In this document: positions 24,776 to 33,280 of the stretch, one piece after another
How the letters are laid out: every line of letters starts with the position of its first letter
Numbering within the stretch: position 1 is the first letter of the stretch
Notes under the pieces: generated by a model
Databases searched by the model: none
What the model saw: only the letters and a program-made list of their open reading frames with translations
Told to the model about the DNA's origin: nothing
Program-made: the position numbers and the translations under genes
NCBI RefSeq assembly: GCF_000003605.2
Contig: NW_003123907.1
Span: forward strand, 196,326-229,605
From: Saccoglossus kowalevskii
Lineage: Eukaryota; Hemichordata; Enteropneusta; Harrimaniidae
Direction of reading: 5' to 3'
DNA: 33,280 bases

Positions 24776-26188
24776 CTGGAGATCACAGTTTGTGCGCTTG
24801 GTTTGAGACCTTAGCCTGTGTGCTTGGGTCAAGATCAAAGCCAGTGTGTTTGTTTCAAGACTTGGTTCGAAACTTGATATGAGATCACAACCTGTGTTCA
24901 CTTGGTTTAAAATCACATTTGTGCTTGGTTGATATCACAGCCAGTGTGCTTGGTTGAGATCACAGCCAGTCTGCTTGGTTGAGATCACAGCTTGTGTGCT
25001 TGAATTGAGATCACAGCCTGTGTGTTTAGGTTGAGATCAGTCTGTTCACTTGGTTTGAGATCACAGCCTGTGCGTTTGGTTTGAGATCACAGTCTTTGTG
25101 TTTGGTTTGAGATCACAGTCTGTGCACTTGGTTTGAGATCATAGCCTGTGTGTTTGGTTTGAGATCACAGCCTGTGTGTTTGGTTTGAGATCACAGCCTG
25201 TGTATTTGGTTTGAGATCACAGCCTGTGCGTTTGGTTTGAGATCACAGTCTTTGTGTTTGGTTTGAGATCACAGTCTGTGCACTTGGTTTGAGATCACAG
25301 CCTGTGTGTTTGGTTTGAGATCACAGCCTGTGTGTTTGGTTTGAGATCACAGCCTATGTGTTTGGTTTGAGATCACAGCCTATGTGTTTGGTTCGAGATC
25401 ACAGTCTGTGTGTTTGCTTCGAGATCACAGTCTGTGTGTTTGCTTCGAGATCACAGTATGTGTGTTTGCTTCGAGATCACAGTCTGTGTGCTTGGTTCAA
25501 GACCACTGCCAGTGTGTTTGTTTTAAGACTTGGTTCGAAACTTGATTTGAGATCACAGCATGTGTTCACTTGGTCCAAAATCACATGTGTGCTTGGTTGA
25601 TATCACAGCCAGTGTGCTTGGTTGAGATCACAGCCAGTTTGCTTGCTTTAAGATCAAAACCTTTATGCTTGGTTTGAGATCACAGCCAGTGTGCTTGGTT
25701 CAAGATCACAACATGTGTGCTTGGTTTAAGATCACAGCCAGTGTGCTTGGTTCAAGATCACAGCCAGTGTGCTTGGTTCAATATCACACCTGTGTGCTTG
25801 GTTCAAAATGACAGCCTGTTTGCTTCATTAGAGATCATAGCCAGTATGCTCAGTTCGAAATCACAGCCTCTGTGTTTGGTTCAAGATAAAAGCCTGTGTG
25901 TGCTTGGTTCGATATCACAGCCTATGTGTTTGGTTTGAGATCACAGCATGTGTGTTTGGTTTGAGATCACAGCACGTGTGTTTGGTTTGAGATCACAGCA
26001 CGTGTGTTTGGTTTGAGATCACAGCCTCTGTGTTTGGTTCAAGATAAAAGCCTGTGTGTGCTTGGTTCGATATCACAGCCTGTGTGCTTGGTTCAACATC
26101 ACATCCTGTATGCTTGGTTGAGATCACAACCAGTGTTATTGGCTTGGGTTCACAGCCTGTGTTCACATGGTTAGAGATCACAGCCTAT
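24776..26188. repeat. Minisatellite B, 26-bp unit, about 54 copies
   Basis: The unit is close to tttggtttgagatcacagcc plus tgtgtg (26 bases; exact spacing seen at 25151 and 25177). The core 25.05-25.48 kb is nearly uniform, while the flanks hold diverged variants (cagccagtgtgcttggttga, gcttcgagatcacagtctgt). Larger internal duplications are visible. A six-unit block starting tgcgtttggt repeats after 156 bases (25071 and 25227). A block around acttggttcgaaacttgat recurs 668 bases later (24861 and 25529). A block starting cctctgtgtttggttcaaga recurs after 158 bases (25867 and 26025). Open frames across the array on both strands follow from the stop-poor unit and are not genes. Confidence 0.95.
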
Positions 26189-28781
26189 CAAAGTAGGAAT
26201 CACTTTGTAACACTTATTACCAGATTGTATAGTAGTATTTGTATTACCAGATTTGTATAGTATATATCGTTGTCAGCAGCCCCACTTATGCTTCAATTAC
26301 TGATTTACTGGAGACATTAATATTTTCAATCAATTCTTTTTTCAATGAAAATTCCACAGTAAAATAAGCCATAATGATAAAAGCAGAGGTTATTATGTAC
26401 TGTCAATAGCATTCATAATGAGAATTAATGTTTATTTTAAATATTGTAAAGCATATCAAATTATACCAGATAAATATTATTTATGTGTAACATGAAATTC
26501 ATCAATAACTATGTAAATTATTAACTCATTTACATATTTATTACTTTTTAATCAGTTCATATTCATCGCTAACCTACCTTGATTAAATCATGTCCAAACA
26601 GCTTTTAATGAAATTTAGTTCAAGATATGAGATTGCCAAACAGGTTTCCTTATAATAAATTGTGATATCACAGTTTCTGCAATTTCATTTTTTAATAACA
26701 GATATATGCATTTCATCACTTCCGATCCAACAGTGCACGATTGTTATGGGGTGTGCATACTGTATTGACGCACTGCATAAATTGATGATTTCTCATGGCA
26801 AAAAATAAAATCTAATATATTTCTAAAATATTTCTCATGAATCATCAGAAAATGCCCCCCACCCAACGTTAAGCTGTATTTTTGATAACTGGAAAGCCAT
26901 ATAATGAATCCTCTTTCTTCATCTTAATCTTCAGTGGTATTGTTAATAACTAGGAAGCCATATATACATGTGTAAATGATCTACAAGCAGGAAAACCATG
27001 AAGCAGGTAAATCCTGAAGCTTCGTATGAATGCATATTGATTCAGAAGTGGAAGGCATCAAAAGGTTTAGTGACAAAGACCATATATTTGAGAAGGTTAC
27101 ATTGTAATTTAAAGTATATAAATGTACCCACGGGACTTGTGAAACTTGATTTCCATTTCTAGTGTACACTTACAAATACATGTAGCTGTAGGTGTAATAC
27201 ATTATTTCTCATATCGCCTCATATGCTGAGCAGTTTGCATTGTTAGCTTGTATTAAAATCCAACCATATGGATCTAACATTGCACACCATCTCCTTCATT
27301 CATAGTGCTTAGTACTATTAATGCATATAAGCATGGATACTGCACTGGTAGAATGATGCATACTCCACAACATAATAAAGAAGTATTCATAAAACTAATC
27401 TAGGTGGTATCTAGCATTTGTGGCAAATTGTATTGCTTTATCAGTTTGCTTTCACACCAGCTGCTGACTATCTATCAGTTATCAGGATGCAGTGTCAAGG
27501 ATGGCAGCAGGGGATCACAAGGATCCTAAAGGGGATGCAATCAATTATCAGTACTGGAAGCTCCACTTGTGGTGGTATCATTAAAATCTGAAAGTCAGTA
27601 TATTATCACAAGTATTATCATAAAATTCAACTTACTTAGGTTCAACACAGGTTGACTCACGCTGCTTACCACAAATACTAGTACTACTATTATATTGCTA
27701 AAGCAAATAAGCAGTCATGGACTTTCCACCTGATCTACATGTACTTTTCTGTCAGTAAGAAGGCATAACACCTTTCCATAGATCTTATTATGGCATGCAG
27801 CACTCCTTATTACACTGTCTATGTTTTTCAAAGTAAACTGAAACAATTTTGCCTGACATTAGACCATTAGTAGAGTCATATTAAAATTTCGGTAGAGCTG
27901 CAACTGCTTGCTTCCTGTGCTCTGTGTCCCTGGTTCAAGAGATCTGATAAGCAATTTATGACTACAAAAGTTGATTTGCTCAGTGCACAGTTCAAGAGGT
28001 CAGGGAGTTGCTACAAACTATTCGTAGTGGATCAGATTTATAAGCTGAGTTTTCCCATATAATATAGACATATGTAGACAAGTAGTAGAGAACTGAACAG
28101 TGTATTTGTACACAATAGTAACTTAAAAATAATTATTCAGACTCAAATACGCAACATTTTCTGGAAATTTACAACACTGAAAATAGGAACTAATAATAGC
28201 TTGACAGATCCAGTTAACAATGTTTCATAACATAGATTGAAAGGTTGATGAACAAAACACAGCACGGCTCAGTTGCAGATCGTTCTACTACTTCAGTAGA
28301 ATGTTAAGTATGGAAACTTTAGAATTTGTACAATAGGATGTCTGCAGGCACTGCTGCTGTAAGTTAGCTTTAAATGGATAGAGGCAGGTGGGTTAGACAT
28401 GTACTAATGAAAATGCTGTTAAGACTGAGTGATATCGCTACCAGAATGAAATAACTCATGCATATATCAGAACAAGGCAGGTGACTATAACACAATTTGT
28501 ATAGAAATGTTCTTAAAATATACATTATCATAAATGCATACATTGTATATTAGCATACAATCACTGAAAAGACAGTGTTTCATTTTAAGGAGGAAAAGTG
28601 CAGATGTCAACACACATACAAATATCCTTCAAATTGCTAATCAACATCAAAGCACTTTTAACATTGTTAAATCGGAGAGGAAATGCTAAGAGACAGTATG
28701 AGACACACAATAACATTGAATACATCTGATCATACTTTCTCACATCCATCAACTCCTTACTGATCTGATTAGATCAATTCT

Positions 28782-28925
28782 ATGAAAAGTGCCGCTAGGT
28801 ATTCACAAACTTTATTAGAAAGCATTTGCACTGCAGATGGGATTGTCGAAATAGATGGTGAAGAGTATCCGTTAAAATGCTACCTGAAAGAGGATATAGC
28901 CCGAGAGCCATTCACAATCAACTGA
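28782..28925 (+). CDS. Small open frame, 47 codons, inside the PDCL intron (antisense)
   Basis: From ATG at 28782 to TGA at 28925 the plus strand encodes MKSAARYSQTLLESICTADG then IVEIDGEEYPLKCYLKEDIA and REPFTIN. The composition (acidic, Gly, Pro, few Asn/Ile runs) is more protein-like than the surrounding AT-rich frames. It may begin slightly upstream at an acceptor-like ctgatctgattag (ending 28770). No partner exon and no family are recognised. It could be the last exon of a nested gene, a transposon scrap, or chance: a 50-codon open frame is not rare in a window of this size. Confidence 0.25.
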   Translation: MKSAARYSQTLLESICTADGIVEIDGEEYPLKCYLKEDIAREPFTIN

Positions 28926-29019
28926 TTGAAACAGTACAATTACTTCACCATTTAATGAATTGCACTTACTAGGGCAGTATAAAGTGTACGATCAAAATAA
29001 TATTTAGAGTTTTACTTAC

Positions 29020-29144
29020 TCTTGTAGGAAGTTTTCTAAATCACCAGCGAAAAAGTCATCCCCAAGTTGGTTTGTGATTCTGACAAAGTTACCAATGAGT
29101 CCACCGCTTTTGTACACCAATAGCGCTGGAAGTCCATATTCAGA
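29020..29144 (-). CDS. PDCL: PDCL (phosducin-like) thioredoxin-fold exon
   Basis: The acceptor ttcattatcattacag precedes 29144 and donor GTAAGT follows 29020 on the minus strand. The exon encodes SEYGLPALLVYKSGGLIGNF, then VRITNQLGDDFFAGDLENFL, then Q and the GA of a split Glu codon. LPALLVYK-GG-LIGNFVRxTxQLGDDF is the signature strand-strand-helix block of the C-terminal thioredoxin-like domain in phosducin and PhLP1. It distinguishes PDCL/PDC from the PDCL2/PDCL3 branch, which lacks this wording. Thioredoxin's catalytic CxxC is absent from the part seen, as usual for this family, which acts by binding rather than redox. The phase is 0 at entry and 2 at exit, matching its neighbours exactly. 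Retinal phosducin is a vertebrate paralogue, so PDCL is the better name for an invertebrate. Confidence 0.95.
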
Positions 29145-32100
29145 CTGTAATGATAATGAAGCACATATAACTAGAAGGTCCTCCGAGATCGCAAACCTTT
29201 GCTATAGATGCAAATTACATAATACTCACTAATATCTTTATCCTATTTTATACATTTATCATACAAATCCTACACAAAAAATGTTTGTCAATAGTTAATG
29301 AATAGTCAATGAAAACATTTTTGTTTCCATGATAACAAGACCAATATCTCAACCAACCTCTTACTAAATGGTACTCCTCCTGAATATGTAAGAATAAGAA
29401 TCCATCCTATAACTTTATAATTATTTATTCATTGCCGAAATTGCTGTTTCCCTGGCAACCAGATCTACATGTATGAAAGCATCAATTCACATCCCAATCT
29501 CAAAATGATTGGTGTATAACAATGGCAACTCCCACTGAAAATGTAATGAGAATCCATCCACAAGTTTTTGGTATGTAAATTAAAAAAAAAAAAAAGACTT
29601 AAAAAACCATGGCAATCATGTTAACATCTGTACTGAAAGCTAATCAATAGCTGCTCATGTCAAGGAAAACTCTTTCTGAATATTTCATAAGAATCCATAA
29701 AGAACCTTTCGAAAAATCATTCCTGAAATTCCTGTTTTCATGGTAACCAGGTCCACATCTCCACATCATCAACATTGTATTAGGAATATGACATGCACTT
29801 AATAAGAACTAATACATAATACAGTTGATGGAACAACAATTCCAGAGACATATACACATAATATTACACAAAGTGAGGTGATGCCAGCCATCTCATAATG
29901 CTAAACCACTGAACAGATTCAAATATTTGCATAAAAAAAGGAGATATTCATAATTATAATGAATTATGATAATCCTAAAATACACATTAAAATAAACCTG
30001 AAAGCAAAGATTTGTTAAATATTAATTTTTTGGCTCAATTAAAGTTACAATCCCACTTTGCGAATATGTGAAATATCACTCCAAGAAAAAGATATAAACA
30101 ACATAAACTGAGGCTGTTATATGATACATTACAAGTAGATATCCTAGCCTCACTTTTTATTTAATTTTTAGGAAACTGGAGGGTCTTATTCCTTATACAA
30201 AATTATACATACAAGGTACTGACCTTCAAGATCCGACACCTCCTAGCTCTGAGAGTGTATACTGTTTGCAAATCTAGCCTAATTTAAGAATGACACTCAT
30301 ATTCTGCAGTTAATTTTTCCATTATTAAACTGTCCACAATCTCAATACCTGATGGTGTATACTGGGTAATGGATGGTAGCTCACATATTTGCAAAGTATA
30401 TTAAAGTATTTAATAATCATAGCTGAAATATCCTTTTGCATGAGCTTCAAATTTCATGGCAGGTGTCAATAAATTAACAAATATATACAGAGAAATTCTG
30501 AAGTAGTAGTACGCGCTTCTTTGTGTCTCCTTATTTTTCACGGTAATTAAATTAAGTTTACAATGGAAGAAATATTATAAAACCTAAATGGAAGTGTAAC
30601 TATGAGTAGACGTATGATACAAACTGGATTTTATTTGATAAAGCATTTATAAAAAACGACTTGAAACACTCTTCAATCTTGCATTGAGCACTTCTTCCAA
30701 GGGTTAGACAGGCATCGATAATAAATATGGATTTTCTTTTATGAAGAAAGTCAATTTACAAAATTATTCTATAAATAATACAATACAGCCTTTGTATAAA
30801 TTGACAGTCGATCGATTAACAAGACAGTGCTATCTATTAAAAATATCATTATTTTAATCTAAATTTTTAGAATTAGTTATTCCATTGAGACAAATTGATA
30901 TTTAAATAAAGGATAGCATCTAAATTGTTTGCCCAGCTTATAGTAAAGTATTTTCAAATAATTTAACCTGTTTATGCTTTGGTGATGACAGGTTAGCCCC
31001 ATGTCAAGACATCTCTATTGAATTTGTGTTTGCATTTAAAATGACTTTATCTTTTGATGTTTCCTACTTCCTATTCAACATATTTCCTTGCTGACTTCCG
31101 ATGATATTTTCAGTCCATTAGTAGTTCATATAGGTGATTATAGCAATTTAACTGGCATCCATTAATGCATTAGGTATTGTATATCGTACTGGGTTTAACC
31201 TTCTCATGGGAGAGAATATTAACAACAAACAGTGACTGCAGTGTTTACAGTCTCCACAGGGTTTAATGCTCAGTCAGGGCACCATGGGACAGCTCACCAC
31301 ATCACTGTCATTTTAATTTTATACACAAGAGAAAAAAAGCAATTAAGAGCTACATGTATACAAAAAGTCCAGTTTTGTGAACATTTGGAACTAGCTAAAT
31401 TTTTCCAATATTTTTTTCAGATAAATGTTGATCAAGACATGGGGCACAATAGAAAATCATGCTTATTTCCTCCAATATAAACAAAGTAATTGTGATAAAA
31501 TACAGAAATTTGTTTCAAATGTGGCACCAAAATTTGTTAACAGTTCTGTACATAAATTGACAAAGTAATGAATTATATTGCTTTTTACTTCCTATATTCA
31601 AATGAAGTTCTCCCTCTGCTGCATTCCTTATCATCATGTATGAAAATATAACCCCACTTTGTTCCAATTGATTTTGAAATGTAATATTTAAATTGTTTTC
31701 ACACCTGATACCGATTCATGACTGATTTACAGATAGATTTAAATTTGAAAGTATACAAATGAGAGAATGCTTCCATTAAATACCAAAAAAAAAGGTACCA
31801 AAACATGTTTCAATAGATACAATGAATTTGCTTCTTTCTTATAAACCTGAGTTGGGCAGTCATTGTGAAATAATAACTAGATACAAATAACTGAAGTCTA
31901 TACAACTCAGAAACTAAATTCCAATGTCAAAAGTGCATTAGCTGCATCCATTCTTAACATCAAAACATGATTTCAAACTAAAAACTGGTGTAAAGGTTCA
32001 AAAGGTAATGAATGAGACAAGAGTGAGTGTAGTATTTAAAATAAATATATCCTATTCAATATAATTGTTATCATGGTTAAGGATGTAATAAAGGCTACAT

Positions 32101-32202
32101 GTAGTACGTATTATTCCACATGTTGCTTGTTAAGTAAAACATATGGTGTACAAAAACTGCATCAATAGGCAACAAAGCATTCATTATACTCATGTCACTT
32201 AC
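29145..32202 (-). other. PDCL: PDCL intron, 3.06 kb
   Basis: Donor GTAAGT starts at 32202 on the minus strand and the acceptor ends at 29145. It contains a diverged dispersed-repeat stretch at 29290-29800 and is otherwise AT-rich sequence with no gene. The plus-strand open frame at 31232-31480 opens with GTG and has no motif. CpG is nearly absent (2 in 31021-31440). Confidence 0.8.
29290..29800. repeat. Diverged repeat copies with a poly-A run
   Basis: Related phrases recur: tttccatgataacaagaccaa (29323), tttccctggcaaccagatct (29449), ttttcatggtaaccaggtcc (29736), and aagaatccatcc, gagaatccatccacaag, aagaatccataaagaac between them. This indicates at least three degenerate copies of one unit of roughly 150-290 bases. 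A run of 14 A at 29582-29595 sits inside one copy. The family is not identified; it could be an old tandem repeat or a nested retroposon. Confidence 0.5.
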
Positions 32203-32316
32203 AAAGTTTGTACTGACTGGTGTCTCGGTAGATTTAATTGCACAGAATTTTATCCGTGGATATTCCACTGCTAGACATTGCATACAGCCATTAACAGCAT
32301 CACATCCATCCATATG
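32203..32316 (-). CDS. PDCL: PDCL (phosducin-like) exon with GCDAVNGC motif
   Basis: The acceptor gctcttgtctttcag precedes 32316 and donor GTAAGT follows 32203 on the minus strand. The exon is 114 bases, exactly 38 codons, phase 0 at both ends. It encodes HMDGCDAVNGCMQCLAVEYP then RIKFCAIKSTETPVSTNF. The block GCDAxNGCMxCLAxEYPxxKFC is a hallmark of phosducin and PhLP1 and covers the helix after the first beta strand of the thioredoxin-like fold. The next exon continues with SEYGLPALLVYK, as expected. The residues before His (the beta strand and the whole N-terminal helical G-beta-gamma-binding region) must be encoded by exons beyond the right edge. With the two exons to the left this gives 111 C-terminal residues, about a third of the roughly 300 usual for the family. 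Confidence 0.94.
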
Positions 32317-32593
32317 CTGAAAGACAAGAGCAAAATGTGATGAAAATCAATAAAAGCAAACAAGTCTAAACAATAATTGTCAAAGACATATGTCCAATGT
32401 ATGACTATTTAAAGATTGACATCACTGACCAAATTTTCTTTATTGAAGACATTTTCTCACCTCACCTGATTATTGCATAATCTAGTTCTTTGGACAAAAA
32501 TACAGCTTTGTCAGATATCCATGGCAGTCAATAATTCAGGCATGTTTTAACAGGACAATTTATTATGATAATCAAGCAAAAAAAAACACATTC
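32317..32593 (-). other. PDCL: Start of the next PDCL intron (3' part)
   Basis: This is AT-rich intron sequence adjoining the exon acceptor. I looked for the preceding PDCL exon, which should encode a Val/Ile-rich beta strand just before HMDGCDA, and saw none between here and the window end. The intron therefore continues through minisatellite C and out of the window. Confidence 0.6.
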
Positions 32594-33280
32594 TGTATTG
32601 ACTAGCACCATGGTATCGTACACTGTATTAACTTACACCATGGTATCCTATACTGTATTAACTTACACCATGGTATCCTACACTGTATCAACTTACACCA
32701 TGGTATCCTACACTGTATCAACTTACACCATGGTATCCTACACTGTATCAACTTACACCATGGTATCCTATACTGTATTGACTTACACCATGGTATCCTA
32801 CACTGTATCAACTTACACCATGGTAAACTAATACTATATTGACTTACACCATGGTATCCTACACTGTATCAACTTACACCATGATATCCTACACTGTATC
32901 AACTTTAATACACCATGATATCCTACACTGTATTAACTTACACCATGGTATCCTACACTGTATCAATTTACACCATGATATCCTACACTGTATTGACTTA
33001 CACCATGGTATCCTACACTGTATTAACTTACACCATGGTATCCTACACTGTATTAACTTACACCATGGTATCCTACACTGTATCAACTTACACCATGGTA
33101 TCCTACACTGTATCAACTTACACCATGGTAAACTAATACTATATTGACTTACACCATGGTATCCTACACTGTATCAACTTACACCATGATATCCTACACC
33201 TGTATCAACTTACACCCATGATATCCTACACTGTATTAACTTACACCATGGTATCCTACACTGTATCAATTTACACCATG
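32594..33280. repeat. Minisatellite C, 30-bp unit, about 23 copies, runs off the window
   Basis: The unit is acttacaccatggtatccta plus cactgtatca (30 bases). Variants change ccatgg to ccatga, tatcaa to tattaa or tattga, and there are a few 1-5 base insertions. A distinctive variant, tggtaaactaatactatatt, recurs at 32821 and 33126 (305 bases apart), marking a ten-unit higher-order duplication. Because 30 is divisible by 3 and several frames lack stops, both strands show long open frames repeating 10 residues (MVSYTVSTYT on plus, IQCRIPWCKL on minus). These are artefacts of the repeat inside a PDCL intron, not genes. Each unit contains the 8-base palindrome ACCATGGT. Confidence 0.95.

Larger units (their letters stand above)
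21112..29019 (-). other. PDCL: PDCL intron, 7.9 kb, repeat-filled
   Basis: The intron is bounded on the minus strand by donor GTAAGT (29019-29014) and acceptor TTGCAG (ends 21112). It carries two large tandem arrays (21820-23575 and 24776-26188), together about 3.2 kb or 40 percent of its length. Outside these and the small open frame at 28782-28925, the stretches 21112-21819, 23576-24775 and 26189-28781 show only AT-rich sequence without recognisable genes. CpG is scarce (3 in 27001-27420, 4 in 28001-28420). Confidence 0.8.

Noticed and set aside
25358-26260. Several open frames across minisatellite B on both strands
   Set aside because: The 26-bp unit shifts frame at each copy and is stop-poor, so open frames arise automatically; located in an intron.
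27510-27593. Plus-strand MAAGDHKDPKGDAINYQYWK, faintly recalling the PKGVINDW region of phosducin-like N-termini
   Set aside because: Wrong strand for PDCL, stops after 27 codons and the match is only a few residues; treated as coincidence.
21820-33280. Tandem arrays considered as CRISPR-like repeats
   Set aside because: Units abut directly with no unique spacers, and they lie in introns of an animal gene.

Overview
The window is eukaryotic and almost certainly from an invertebrate animal. It is AT-rich, has very few long open frames, contains spliced exons with GT/AG boundaries, and carries large introns filled with minisatellites. No prokaryotic operon, CRISPR array or phage module is present. 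The overuse of the palindrome TACATGTA and a tRNA-derived SINE-like fragment would suit a marine lophotrochozoan such as a mollusc, but that is a guess.

Two spliced genes can be supported, both on the minus strand and both cut by the window edges. At the left edge (145-1884) two exons join in phase to encode part of an unrecognised single-pass membrane protein. It has an ectodomain dense in N-glycosylation sequons, then a classic transmembrane helix with a basic stop-transfer motif. At the right (21015-32316) are three exons of a phosducin-like protein (PDCL/PhLP1), the co-chaperone that works with the CCT chaperonin to assemble G-protein beta-gamma dimers. The exons join perfectly (phase 0, then phase 2) into the last 111 residues: the thioredoxin-fold domain and the acidic tail. 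The N-terminal exons lie beyond the right edge.

Layout: 1-1884, exons and an intron of the membrane glycoprotein gene. 1885-13150, about 11 kb with no gene I can support. 13150-13330, a SINE-like tRNA-derived fragment. 13331-18258, nothing recognisable. 18259-19395, four plus-strand open segments with protein-like composition broken by stops and frame changes, probably a dead gene or transposon. 19396-21014, intergenic sequence and the likely PDCL 3' UTR. 21015-33280, the PDCL gene body, whose introns hold three unrelated minisatellites with units of about 84 bp, 26 bp and 30 bp (the last runs off the window end), a small plus-strand open frame and a diverged dispersed repeat.

The most interesting global signal is a change in CpG content. 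Hand counts give 18 CpG per 420 bp in two left-hand samples and 2-4 per 420 bp in PDCL introns. The change lies near the PDCL 3' end. This is what a boundary between an unmethylated domain and a methylated, CpG-decayed gene body would look like in an animal with mosaic methylation. The two genes have no evident functional link.
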